A stretch of DNA of 64,000 nucleotides from an uncultured Christensenellaceae bacterium (GTDB lineage: Bacteria; Bacillota; Clostridia; Christensenellales; Pumilibacteraceae), in contig CAJUKG010000003.1 of assembly GCA_910586925.1 (NCBI GenBank), positions 169,682 to 233,681 of the forward strand. Reading direction: 5' to 3'. Each line of letters begins with the position of its first letter. The first letter of the stretch is position 1. The notes under the pieces were generated by a model, which did no database searches, was not told the DNA's origin, and saw only the letters and a list, made by a program, of their open reading frames with translations. Shown here in pieces: positions 43,808 through 52,256 of this stretch. A program made the position numbers and the translations under genes.

Positions 43808-44812
43808 ATGACAAACGATACTGTTACGATATCCACGCGGTTGCGGCTCGCTCGCAACGTCGCGGGACTGCCGTTCCCGCATAAACTCGCGGAACAGCTT
43901 GCGCGGACGATCGCGGATAACGTCGAAAAGGCGTTGCGTCCCGTCGATAAATTCAAGCGTTACGATATGTCGGACATTTCGAGGCTCGACGGTACCATAC
44001 TGCAAGAGAAGCATCTCGTAAGCCCCGATCTCGTTTCCGAATGTCCGTTCGGGTCTGTGCTGATAAATTCGGACGAAAGCGTGTCCGTCATGGTCAACGA
44101 GGAAGATCACATTCGCGAACAGGTCATACTTCCCGGGTTATCGCTCGATAAAGGTTACGAAACGGTCGATCGTATCGACGACGTACTTTCGCAGAGCATA
44201 GACTTTGCGTTCGACGGACGGTTCGGATACCTCACTTCGTGCGCGACTAATCTCGGTACGGGCATGCGCGCGTCCGTAATGATGTTCCTGCCGGCACTCA
44301 CGATCAACAATATGATAGAGAGCTGTATAGGCGACGTCGGCAGGCTCAACATGACGGTGCGCGGCGTATACGGCGAGGGCAGTAAAGCGGACGGCTATTT
44401 GTATCAGATAAGCAATCAACACACCCTCGGCGTCACCGAAAGCGATATAATCGACGCGGTCAAAGTCGCGATCGGGCATATCGCCGAATCGGAGTATCGC
44501 GCCCGCGAGATACTAAAACGCGACGAACCCGAGCTTAAAGACAGGATTCTCCGTTCTTGGGGCATTGCTGCAAACGCGTACAAACTTTCCACGGGCGAGG
44601 CTATGCAGCTTCTTGCCATGGTGCGGCTTGGCGGATATTACGGCTATATCTCGATTTCCGATTACAACGAGTTTCAAAAGCTGATCACCGGCTGTCAGCC
44701 CGCAAACATGCAACGGCTTGCGGGGACGGATGCGGACGCCGATTCGCGCGACATTCTTCGGGCAAAGTACGTTGCGGCAACGCTAAACGGGCTGTGCAAG
44801 AGAAGTATTTAG
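43808..44812 (+). CDS. mcsB: Protein-arginine kinase
   Basis: Predicted 334 residues, slightly under the usual 350-360. It phosphorylates arginines on damaged proteins and marks them for ClpC-ClpP. The phosphagen-kinase fold shows VTISTRLRLARNVAGLPFP at the N-terminus, SVMVNEEDHIREQ, and the catalytic-loop YLTSCATNLGTGMRASVMMFLP. The C-terminal IREL-type region that binds phosphoarginine in relatives is less clear. It starts two bases after the mcsA stop. Confidence 0.94.
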   Translation: MTNDTVTISTRLRLARNVAGLPFPHKLAEQLARTIADNVEKALRPVDKFKRYDMSDISRLDGTILQEKHLVSPDLVSECPFGSVLINSDESVSVMVNEEDHIREQVILPGLSLDKGYETVDRIDDVLSQSIDFAFDGRFGYLTSCATNLGTGMRASVMMFLPALTINNMIESCIGDVGRLNMTVRGVYGEGSKADGYLYQISNQHTLGVTESDIIDAVKVAIGHIAESEYRAREILKRDEPELKDRILRSWGIAANAYKLSTGEAMQLLAMVRLGGYYGYISISDYNEFQKLITGCQPANMQRLAGTDADADSRDILRAKYVAATLNGLCKRSI

Positions 44813-44889
44813 GCGCACGCCGAATATCTCGTCAATTTAATGTAAACAATCACAAACACAAATTGTCTATTTGTTAGGAGGTATTTATT

Positions 44890-47373
44890 ATGACATATCC
44901 TATGAATTCGGACGCGCAACAGGCGTACAATACCGCGCGTCAAACGGCAAAATTTTATTCTAACGAGTACACGGGTACAGAACATCTGTTGTACGGCATA
45001 CTTAAAACGCAATGCGTCGCGACGGCGATTTTCACGGCGAACGGTTTTTCGCCCGAAAAGCTCGTTTCGGTATTCGTGGACGAGAAAAGTCAAGTGACGT
45101 GCGAACCGTCCGACTCGTCGCGCATACGGGAAAACATTCCGTTTACGGCGTATAACTATGCCGTGGAAATAGGCGAATCGCAGATAACGCCCGATCTTCT
45201 CATGCTCGCGATACTCGACGACAGAAATTGCGTTGCCGCACAGGCACTCACTCAGCTTTACAATATCAACATACACGCATACCGTCGCGCCATTCGCAAA
45301 AATCTTCAGCCCGAACAGGAACGTCCCGAACCTATAAACCCGCTTCAAGGATTGTTCAATTCTTTCATGGGGTTCGATTCGGGTTCGTATTCGCCAAACA
45401 ATGCGACGGCAGACGTCAAGGGGTCTGCGACCAAACTGCCCGGACAGCTTGCCGAGCTTGGCGTCGACGTGACCCAAAAAGCGCGCGAAAACAAACTCGA
45501 TCCCGTGATCGGCAGAGAGCGCGAGGTGTCGCGGCTTATAGAGATACTGTGCCGCAAAACCAAGAACAATCCCGTTCTTATCGGTGAGCCGGGCGTCGGC
45601 AAAAGCGCGATAATCGACGGACTTGCAAAAGCAATCGTGGACGGCAAGGTACCGCGGCAACTGCAAAACAATATTATTTTCTCGCTCAATATAGGCTCGC
45701 TCATGGCGGGTACGAAATATCGCGGTCAGCTCGAGGAGAAGCTCAAATCGGCTATCGACCTTATCATAAGCAGCGGTAACATTATCGTGTTTATCGACGA
45801 ACTGCACACGTTGATGCAGGCAGGCTCGAAAGACGGCGAGGTCACGCCCGCGGATATTCTCAAGCCCTATCTCGCGCGCGGAGAGATGCAGACCATCGGT
45901 GCTACGACTACGGACGAATACCGCAAGTATATCGAGGCGGATAAAGCCATGGAACGCAGATTTCAGCCGATCACAGTCGAGCCGCCTACCGTCGAACAGA
46001 CCGTCGAAATTCTCAAGGGCTTGCGCGCAAATTACGAAAACTATCATAAAGTAAAGCTCTCCGACGAGGCAATCGTCGCGGCGGCGAAACTATCCGACAA
46101 GTATATTGCCGACAGGTTTTTGCCCGACAAAGCGATAGACCTCATAGACGAGGCGATGAGCTGTGCGAAAGTGGGGCTTTCGTGCGAGCCTACGGATATA
46201 AAAGAGCTTGCGGCAAGCCTCGAAGCATGCAATAAACAGATGAAAGATTGCGCCGCGCGGCAGGACTTCGCTCAAGCGGAAAGCCTTAAACAGCGTGCCG
46301 CCGAGCTTGAGCAGACGATCAAGTCCAAAACGCTCAAAAACGCCGCCGAGCAGGAGAACAGCACGACCGTCATATCCGCGGAAGACATTGCGGACGTGGT
46401 TTCGCGGTGGACCAAGATACCCGTCAGTAAGCTCACCGAAACGGAAAGCGCGCGGCTCAAAAACCTCGAAGAATTGTTGCATAAACGCGTGATCGGACAG
46501 AACAAAGCGGTCGAAGCTGTGTCGAAAGCTATACGTCGCGCCCGCGCGGGACTTAAGAGCGACAATCGTCCGATAGGCTCGTTCATTTTCCTCGGTCCGA
46601 CTGGCGTCGGCAAAACGGAGCTTACGAAAGCTCTCGCCGAAGCTATGTTCGACAACGAAAATTCGATCATAAGACTCGATATGAGCGAGTTCATGGAAGC
46701 ACATTCGGTGTCCAAACTCATCGGTGCGCCTCCGGGGTACGTCGGGTTCGACGACGGCGGTCAGCTCACCGAGAAAGTGCGCCGTCACCCGTATTCCGTC
46801 GTGCTTTTCGACGAGATAGAAAAGGCGCATCCCGACGTTTTCAATACGTTGCTTCAAATGCTCGATGACGGGCGGCTCACCGATTCGCAAGGTCGTACCG
46901 TTTCGTTCAAGAACACGATCATCATAATGACGAGCAACGTCGGAGCGACGGATGCCGCGACTAAGCGCGAAATAGGTTTCAGCGCGAGCGGCAGCCGCGA
47001 AGCGGAAGTGCGTGACGACGTGTATATGAAAGCGTTGCGCTCCATGTTCAAGCCCGAGTTTCTCAACCGTATAGACGTGATATGCGTGTTCGACAAACTC
47101 ACTCGCGACGACGTGGCGAAGATCGCGAAAATAATGCTCGAGCGCGTGGAAAAATCGTTGCGCGACAGAAATATCTCGCTCAATATCACTTCCGAAGCGG
47201 TGGAGTGGTTGATAAATAAAGGTTACGACAGCGAGTACGGCGCACGTCCGCTTCGCCGCGTGATCGAACAGTATGTCGAGGACGAGATCGCAGAGCGTAT
47301 CATAGACGGAAAGATAACCGACAACAGCACGGTGACCGTCGATTGCGACGGCGGCAATATCGTTTTGAAGTAG
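44890..47373 (+). CDS. clpC: ATP-dependent Clp protease ATP-binding subunit ClpC
   Basis: Predicted 827 residues, normal for ClpC. It unfolds substrates for ClpP. The two N-terminal repeat motifs (about 10-150) are divergent but recognisable (EYTGTEHLLYGILK). D1 has Walker A GEPGVGKSA near residue 232. The middle domain contains a UVR motif (MKDCAARQDFAQAESLKQRA). D2 has Walker A GPTGVGKTE near 570 and ends at RPLRRVIEQYVED. A consensus AGGAGG precedes the ATG. Fourth gene of the CtsR-controlled operon, 77 bases after mcsB. Confidence 0.96.
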   Translation: MTYPMNSDAQQAYNTARQTAKFYSNEYTGTEHLLYGILKTQCVATAIFTANGFSPEKLVSVFVDEKSQVTCEPSDSSRIRENIPFTAYNYAVEIGESQITPDLLMLAILDDRNCVAAQALTQLYNINIHAYRRAIRKNLQPEQERPEPINPLQGLFNSFMGFDSGSYSPNNATADVKGSATKLPGQLAELGVDVTQKARENKLDPVIGREREVSRLIEILCRKTKNNPVLIGEPGVGKSAIIDGLAKAIVDGKVPRQLQNNIIFSLNIGSLMAGTKYRGQLEEKLKSAIDLIISSGNIIVFIDELHTLMQAGSKDGEVTPADILKPYLARGEMQTIGATTTDEYRKYIEADKAMERRFQPITVEPPTVEQTVEILKGLRANYENYHKVKLSDEAIVAAAKLSDKYIADRFLPDKAIDLIDEAMSCAKVGLSCEPTDIKELAASLEACNKQMKDCAARQDFAQAESLKQRAAELEQTIKSKTLKNAAEQENSTTVISAEDIADVVSRWTKIPVSKLTETESARLKNLEELLHKRVIGQNKAVEAVSKAIRRARAGLKSDNRPIGSFIFLGPTGVGKTELTKALAEAMFDNENSIIRLDMSEFMEAHSVSKLIGAPPGYVGFDDGGQLTEKVRRHPYSVVLFDEIEKAHPDVFNTLLQMLDDGRLTDSQGRTVSFKNTIIIMTSNVGATDAATKREIGFSASGSREAEVRDDVYMKALRSMFKPEFLNRIDVICVFDKLTRDDVAKIAKIMLERVEKSLRDRNISLNITSEAVEWLINKGYDSEYGARPLRRVIEQYVEDEIAERIIDGKITDNSTVTVDCDGGNIVLK

Positions 47374-47416
47374 CGGCATGCGCGAAAAAATATTCGATAC
47401 AAATTTCAAAAACCCA

Positions 47417-47445
47417 TTTACTTTTGAATCCGAATATGGTATAAT
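47417..47445 (+). promoter_or_regulatory. SigA-type promoter of hpf
   Basis: TTTACT (47417-47422), a 17-base spacer and TATAAT (47440-47445), 48 bases before the start codon. Confidence 0.7.
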
Positions 47446-47492
47446 ACCGTTAAGTGAATAGGGCGACCTATCGACACGAATAGGAGGCAACC

Positions 47493-48038
47493 ATGACAAT
47501 CGAATACCTTTGCAAAAATTATGACGCAAGCGATAAACTCAAATCCGTCATCGACAAGAAAGTTCAAAAACTCGACAAGTTTTTCGACGACGATACGCGC
47601 ATAAAAATCGCGCTCAAAAAGGGCAATACGCGCAGTACCGACGATTTATATACACTTGAGCTTACGATCTTGCTCGACAGCACCGTGCTTCGCGCGGAAG
47701 TCACGAGCGACAATATGTACAACAACATAGACCTTGCCATTCCCAAGCTCGAAAAACAAATCATCAGACACCACAAAAAACTCGAGTCCAAGTCCAAGAA
47801 GTTCCGCGCACGCGATATGTCGTTCGAAGAACCGATTGCGGAGGAGAAACCCGAGGAAAAGATGCTCGTTCGCTCCAAGTGCTACACGTTAAGCCCCATG
47901 TCGGTTGACGATGCGATCGAGGAGCTCGAGCTTATCGGACACAACTTCTTTGTGTTTCTCAATAAGAGCACCGGCTCTATAAACGTGCTGTACGTTCGCA
48001 ACGACGGCAACTACGGACTGATCGAAACGGTAGTGTAA
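47493..48038 (+). CDS. hpf: Ribosome hibernation promoting factor, long form
   Basis: Predicted 181 residues, the long form of Gram-positive bacteria that makes 100S ribosome dimers. The N-terminal S30AE domain covers about residues 1-100 (LKSVIDKKVQKLDKFF). A linker follows, and the C-terminal dimerisation domain covers about 125-181 (VRSKCYTLSPMSVDDAIEELELIGHNFFVFLN and YVRNDGNYGLIE). TAGGAGG precedes the ATG. It has its own promoter and terminator and sits just behind the Clp stress operon. Confidence 0.95.
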   Translation: MTIEYLCKNYDASDKLKSVIDKKVQKLDKFFDDDTRIKIALKKGNTRSTDDLYTLELTILLDSTVLRAEVTSDNMYNNIDLAIPKLEKQIIRHHKKLESKSKKFRARDMSFEEPIAEEKPEEKMLVRSKCYTLSPMSVDDAIEELELIGHNFFVFLNKSTGSINVLYVRNDGNYGLIETVV

Positions 48039-48046
48039 TGCAATCG

Positions 48047-48076
48047 ACGCCGACAAGAAAATTGTCGGCGTTTTTT
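48047..48076 (+). terminator. Rho-independent terminator of hpf
   Basis: ACGCCGACAA (48047-48056) pairs with TTGTCGGCGT (48062-48071), a five-base loop, then a T run. Very strong. Confidence 0.93.
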
Positions 48077-48121
48077 GCGGAATTTTTACTTAAATGACGG
48101 TGAAAATATGCTATTGTTTGC

Positions 48122-48150
48122 TTGCTTTTGTCGCCCGATAGCTGTATAAT
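48122..48150 (+). promoter_or_regulatory. SigA-type promoter of pgi
   Basis: TTGCTT (48122-48127), a 17-base spacer and TATAAT (48145-48150), 22 bases before the pgi ATG. Confidence 0.7.
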
Positions 48151-48172
48151 ATACGCGTAGGAGATTTATTTT

Positions 48173-49567
48173 ATGAAGCTGAAATTCGATTACAACAACA
48201 TGATGGAATCCGCTATCGGCGAGCACGGCATTAAACAGTCGCAGATCGCCGAAGCCGCCGCCGCGCATGCCGCCGCATTTTCGCAAGTGGTGGATAACAG
48301 CGGCAAAGGTTGGCAGGGCTGGACCGAAACCCCCATGCTCACCGCCGCGCAAGTCGCCGAGCTCGTTGCGTTCGGAAAGTCCGTTCGCGACAAAGCCTCG
48401 AGCTTCGTCGTTCTCGGCATCGGCGGGTCCGCGCTCGGTCCTATAAGCGTATTTAACGCATTGCTGCACCTGCATCACAACGAATTGCCGCAAAACATGC
48501 GCAAAGCTCCCAAGGTTTATGTCGAGGACAACATCGACCCCGAGCGCATGTCCGCGCTTTTCGATGTAATCGACATCAAAACTACATACTTTAACGTCAT
48601 CACCAAATCGGGCGAAACGAGCGAAACGCTCGGACAGTTCCTCATACTATACAATATGCTCAAGAAGCAGATCGGCGAAGCCGCCGCGAAAGAGCATATG
48701 ATCGTCACCACGACGGACGGCAAAGGCGCGCTTTACGCAACCGCCGTCAAAGAAGGGTTCAAAGTATTCGGTATTCCGCAAGGCGTCGGCGGCAGATTCT
48801 CGGTGCTTTCCAATGTCGGACTCGTTCCGTTTGCGGTCATGGGCATAGATATTGCAAAACTTCTCGAGGGCGCGCGCAATATGCGTGCCGCCTGCGAACG
48901 CGCGGACATAACCAAAAACCCCGCGCTCATGACGGCGTTCTTGCAGGTGCTTTCCATGAAAGACGGCAAAAACATTTCGGTAATGATGCCTTACGCCGAC
49001 GGGCTTAAGACTATGGCGGACTTTTACTGCCAGATTTGGGCGGAATCGCTCGGCAAGGCGGTAGACAACAGCGGAAAGACGGTGCATTACGGTCAGACCC
49101 CCGCGAAATCGCTCGGCGTCACCGACCAACACAGTCAGGTCCAGCTCTACAACGAAGGTCCGTTCGACAAAGTTATCACGTTTATCGGCGTGGAAAACTT
49201 CGGCGCGACGGTAGAGATCCCCGCGGACGAGAGTGCGGAAGCGGGCAGTTTTCTCAAAGGACACACTCTCAACGAGCTTATTACTGCGGAACGCAAGGCG
49301 ACCGAGTTTGCGGTCACGAAGTCCGGTAAGTCCAACTTCACCATACTCATGCCCGAAGTCAATGCGGAAACGGTGGGCGAGCTTCTCATGTATTTCATGT
49401 ACGAAACGGCGTTTGCGGGTGCATACCTTAATATCGACACATTCAATCAGCCCGGCGTCGAAGAAGGAAAGAAAGCTACGTTTGCTATGATAGGACGCGC
49501 GGGTTACGAGCAAAAACTCGCCGAATTGCAGTCCGTAAAGAAGAACCCCGCATATATAATCAAATAA
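48173..49567 (+). CDS. pgi: Glucose-6-phosphate isomerase
   Basis: Predicted 464 residues. It interconverts glucose-6-phosphate and fructose-6-phosphate in glycolysis. The sugar-phosphate loops FVVLGIGGSALGPISVFNALL and NVITKSGETSETL are present, with QGVGGRFSVLSNVGLVPFAVMG and the catalytic GPFDKVITFIGVENF and TFNQPGVEEGKK stretches. This is the short (about 450-residue) form common in Bacillota. TAGGAG lies upstream of the ATG. The HPr-like gene follows after 25 bases with no terminator. Confidence 0.96.
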   Translation: MKLKFDYNNMMESAIGEHGIKQSQIAEAAAAHAAAFSQVVDNSGKGWQGWTETPMLTAAQVAELVAFGKSVRDKASSFVVLGIGGSALGPISVFNALLHLHHNELPQNMRKAPKVYVEDNIDPERMSALFDVIDIKTTYFNVITKSGETSETLGQFLILYNMLKKQIGEAAAKEHMIVTTTDGKGALYATAVKEGFKVFGIPQGVGGRFSVLSNVGLVPFAVMGIDIAKLLEGARNMRAACERADITKNPALMTAFLQVLSMKDGKNISVMMPYADGLKTMADFYCQIWAESLGKAVDNSGKTVHYGQTPAKSLGVTDQHSQVQLYNEGPFDKVITFIGVENFGATVEIPADESAEAGSFLKGHTLNELITAERKATEFAVTKSGKSNFTILMPEVNAETVGELLMYFMYETAFAGAYLNIDTFNQPGVEEGKKATFAMIGRAGYEQKLAELQSVKKNPAYIIK

Positions 49568-49592
49568 AATTTCGGTATTTTAGGAGGTATTT

Positions 49593-49823
49593 ATGAAATC
49601 CGTACAAGTAAGTTTTTCTTCCACCGAGAGCGTAAAAGATTTTGTCAATGCGGTGTCGCACTATCCGTTCGACGTCGATATGCACAGCGGCAGATACATA
49701 GTAGACGCCAAATCTTTGCTCGGCATTTTTTCGCTTGACCTCGCCAAACCGATCACATGCGAGATATACAGCGATAACTGCGCGGAGCTGCTCAAAGACA
49801 TTGCGAAATTCATAGTAAAATAA
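49593..49823 (+). CDS. HPr-like protein without the phosphorylated histidine
   Basis: Predicted 76 residues, slightly shorter than HPr (about 85-88). The second half aligns well with HPr: YIVDAKSLLGIFSLDLAKPI corresponds to the helix-2 region around Ser46 of B. subtilis HPr, and the final helix is KDIAKFIVK. The GIHARPA loop with catalytic His15 is replaced by SSTESVKDF, so it cannot carry phosphate in the PTS. The serine equivalent to Ser46 is kept. AGGAGG precedes the ATG. Being behind pgi suggests a role in carbon regulation rather than sugar transport; this is inference. Confidence 0.88.
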   Translation: MKSVQVSFSSTESVKDFVNAVSHYPFDVDMHSGRYIVDAKSLLGIFSLDLAKPITCEIYSDNCAELLKDIAKFIVK

Positions 49824-49911
49824 TCAAACGAAATGCTGCCTGCGTATTTCGCGTGTGCGGCAGTCGCGAGCGGCGATACGTCGTTTGCGACCGAATAAGT
49901 AAGAGGATAAT

Positions 49912-50670
49912 ATGCGACGCGATTATATAGACAGTATGAAAACGGACGGGTTGGGCGAGTTTATTGCGGCTTGCAACAACATAAAAAATTGTAAGTTTGT
50001 GGTTGCCGAAACGAAAATCGCAGGACTGCTCAAGGCGATTGCCGATAATAAGCAGCTGTATTCGATGTTCAGTGCCGCGCTGTACGGCTTCGACTACAAG
50101 CAGGAATTTTCCGCATGCGTAGTAAACGGCGGCTTCGCGCTCCCGACTGACCCCAAAAAGGCGATCGCGCTTGTTTTCAGAATCCTTCTCGACGTTGATA
50201 CCGGCAAAATGTCGCTTCAGAATTTTCTCGAGGCGTACTTTTACAGCGTGTCGGTGAACGAATCGTATGCTCGGTTTTGCCTCGAGGTCATCACTCCGTT
50301 CGAAAAGTATTGCCGTGCCGCATTCTCGCGCGCGGATGTGGTGATCAACGGCGTTGCGCCGTCCGAGCACCAAAAGGCATACGAAAAAGTGAATGCCGAC
50401 CAAAAAAGCGGACTTAAGAACGACGCGCTCAACTGCGTCGCGACGCTGATAGAGATAGCCGACGAAACACTGACCGGCGCGATAGACAAAGCGGAGTACA
50501 ATGCCTGTTTGAAAGGCTTGATACGCGCGCTTAACTCCGACGATCGCGAAACGATGATTTCGGCGTTTGTGGGCGTCAAGTATGCCGTCGCATACTTTTT
50601 CAAGTCGTCGAAATCCATTCTCGAGATTTTCAAGAAACTCGAGTACGACGTCCGTCACTTAATAGATTGA
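49912..50670 (+). CDS. Cytoplasmic protein of unknown function
   Basis: Predicted 252 residues, mostly alpha-helical with no signal peptide or membrane segment. It begins MRRDYIDSMKTDGLGEFIAA and contains no enzyme motif I recognise. An even mix of Ala, Lys, Glu and aromatic residues suggests a folded helical-bundle protein. AGAGG ends six bases before the ATG. It follows the HPr-like gene by 88 bases and ends at a bidirectional terminator, so it is the last gene of the pgi group. I cannot assign a function. Confidence 0.85.
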   Translation: MRRDYIDSMKTDGLGEFIAACNNIKNCKFVVAETKIAGLLKAIADNKQLYSMFSAALYGFDYKQEFSACVVNGGFALPTDPKKAIALVFRILLDVDTGKMSLQNFLEAYFYSVSVNESYARFCLEVITPFEKYCRAAFSRADVVINGVAPSEHQKAYEKVNADQKSGLKNDALNCVATLIEIADETLTGAIDKAEYNACLKGLIRALNSDDRETMISAFVGVKYAVAYFFKSSKSILEIFKKLEYDVRHLID

Positions 50671-50704
50671 ACGTTCGTCATATGTGCTGAAATAATACGG
50701 TATA

Positions 50705-50744
50705 AAACGACCCCGCATAACGGTTTTGTTATACGGGGTCGTTT
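50705..50744. terminator. Bidirectional terminator between convergent genes
   Basis: AAACGACCCCGCATAAC (50705-50721) pairs with GTTATACGGGGTCGTTT (50728-50744), 17 pairs with one mismatch or wobble and a six-base loop. A-rich and T-rich ends allow termination from both sides. Confidence 0.92.
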
Positions 50745-50758
50745 GTTGCATAAGCGTT

Positions 50759-51286
50759 TTACAGGTTGATCGTGTTCTCGTCGTCGCGAATAAGTTTTAC
50801 ATTGAAGATAAACAGACGGCGCGTAATGAAATTGTATACGAACACAATAAGCTGAACTATCAGTTTTACTATCCAAATATTACCGCCTATGACATCGTAT
50901 CCGATCCAACTGCCGAGCGAAGTTATGCCTAATCCGATTGCGGAGAATAACAGGAATTTCAAGAATCCGCGTTTCGTCTTGCCGACGTTGCCGTATTTGA
51001 ACACGAAAATAGACGAGAGTATGTAATTGACCGCGACCGCCGAAATAAAACCTATCACCGTTGCGGTTATGTATACCGACAAATACGGTTCGTACGGCAA
51101 GCCGTCAACCGTCGCACCCGAAAAAACGCCCCAAAATCCCGCATAATGTTCGTGTCCGTAAGCGTATAAAAAAACCGCGGTCAACAAAAAATCGACGGCA
51201 TTGGAAAGCAGTCCGACGCCGATTGATTTCAGCAGTTCCAGTGTGGTTTGTTTATTCTTGAACGCTTTGAAAAACTCGAATTTCAT
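50759..51286 (-). CDS. GtrA-like membrane protein
   Basis: Predicted 175 residues on the - strand. It has four hydrophobic segments in the GtrA order, with SIGVGLLSNAVDFLLTAVFL first and the last reading IWIVKLIVQLIVFVYNFITR, which matches the family ending (YN-RR-FIF). GtrA proteins are thought to move lipid-linked sugars across the membrane for decoration of surface polymers. ATG at 51286 gives the usual start; the frame is open further upstream into the GDPD gene, but that part is not GtrA-like. No clear ribosome binding site. It is downstream of the GDPD gene by 16 bases. Confidence 0.88.
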   Translation of the reverse strand: MKFEFFKAFKNKQTTLELLKSIGVGLLSNAVDFLLTAVFLYAYGHEHYAGFWGVFSGATVDGLPYEPYLSVYITATVIGFISAVAVNYILSSIFVFKYGNVGKTKRGFLKFLLFSAIGLGITSLGSWIGYDVIGGNIWIVKLIVQLIVFVYNFITRRLFIFNVKLIRDDENTINL

Positions 51287-51302
51287 ACGTGTCGTCGTCG
51301 AG

Positions 51303-52052
51303 TTATTCGTTTTCTTCGGCTTCGTTTTGTTTGGGTATGAAACCTTCGAATATATAATTATCGCAATGCCGCAAAATTTTACTCGCGGCAAGCTCCGTGC
51401 GCACCGTCCAAGCAATGACGGGCAATTCCGCATTCTTTACATACTTATTGGGAAGATAAGATTCGTTGTATGCGACGAAGTCGGGATGCGCGATATCTAT
51501 ATATTTGAGTTTTTTCATTCTCGACCGTTCGCGACGGGTGAGGTATATGTCCGAACGGTGGAAATACGTTGCAAGCTGACCGCGCATGATGTGCGGCGCA
51601 TTGTTATAGAAATGTTCGAGGGAATACGGGTCAAAAGACTGGACGGCATAATCGCCGTTGTACGCCTTGAGCATATCTATTATTTTATCTTCGAGCGCGA
51701 ACGACTGTTCGGCTTTTTTGACTTCGATAAGAAGCGGCACTTGACCGTTGACGACTTCCAACACTTTTTCGAAAGTAGGGATCTCACATTCCGATTTTTT
51801 GATTTTAATATCTTTCAAATCGCTCGCGGTAAGGTTCGACACATAGCCGTCGCGATCGGTCATACGGCTGAGTCTGTCGTCGTGGAAAACGACCGGTGTT
51901 TGGTCGTCGATAATGCGTACGTCGAGTTCTATTGCGAAGCCGTGCTTGATTGCATTTTCGAATGCGGGTATCGAATTTTCGGGGAACTCGAAGTTATGCA
52001 GACCGCGGTGCGCGATTGGTTTACTTAAAACCCATGAAGTTTTAATTTCCAT
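51303..52052 (-). CDS. Glycerophosphodiester phosphodiesterase
   Basis: Predicted 249 residues on the - strand. It hydrolyses glycerophosphodiesters to glycerol-3-phosphate and an alcohol. The metal and catalytic residues are visible: H15-R16-G17, E42 and D44 in IELDV, H57 in VVFHDD and LLIEVKK later. ENSIPAFENAI is the standard GDPD signature. There is no signal peptide, so it is a cytoplasmic form. AAGGATACGAT lies before the ATG and a 17-base-spaced promoter further up. The GtrA gene follows in the same transcript. Confidence 0.93.
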   Translation of the reverse strand: MEIKTSWVLSKPIAHRGLHNFEFPENSIPAFENAIKHGFAIELDVRIIDDQTPVVFHDDRLSRMTDRDGYVSNLTASDLKDIKIKKSECEIPTFEKVLEVVNGQVPLLIEVKKAEQSFALEDKIIDMLKAYNGDYAVQSFDPYSLEHFYNNAPHIMRGQLATYFHRSDIYLTRRERSRMKKLKYIDIAHPDFVAYNESYLPNKYVKNAELPVIAWTVRTELAASKILRHCDNYIFEGFIPKQNEAEENE

Positions 52053-52080
52053 ATCGTATCCTTAAAAGTTAGTCATGTCA

Positions 52081-52109
52081 ATTATAACATCTTTTGAAAA
52101 ATTTTACAA
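52081..52109 (-). promoter_or_regulatory. SigA-type promoter of the GDPD-GtrA pair
   Basis: Read on the - strand: TTGTAA (52109-52104), a 17-base spacer and TATAAT (52086-52081), 28 bases before the GDPD start. The divergent lepA promoter lies about 110 bases away. Confidence 0.7.
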
Positions 52110-52220
52110 TAGTTTTTCGGCATTTTTCATAAATTTAGCAAAAAAAACGATTATTTACCGATTATTTAATAGATTTTATTGCTGTTTTTCAAACTATATG
52201 CTTAATATCGGTCAAAATAC

Positions 52221-52250
52221 TTGCTTGATACGTCCGTTTAATGCTATAAT
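52221..52250 (+). promoter_or_regulatory. Promoter of lepA, start codon next to the transcription start
   Basis: TTGCTT (52221-52226), an 18-base spacer and an extended -10, TGC-TATAAT (52245-52250). The lepA ATG is at 52257, six bases after the -10 box, with no room for a Shine-Dalgarno. Confidence 0.72.
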
Positions 52251-52256
52251 TACGGT

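Noticed and set aside
51201..52028. 275-codon + strand frame opposite the GDPD gene
   Set aside because: The - strand carries intact GDPD catalytic residues, a promoter and a ribosome binding site; the + frame has none.
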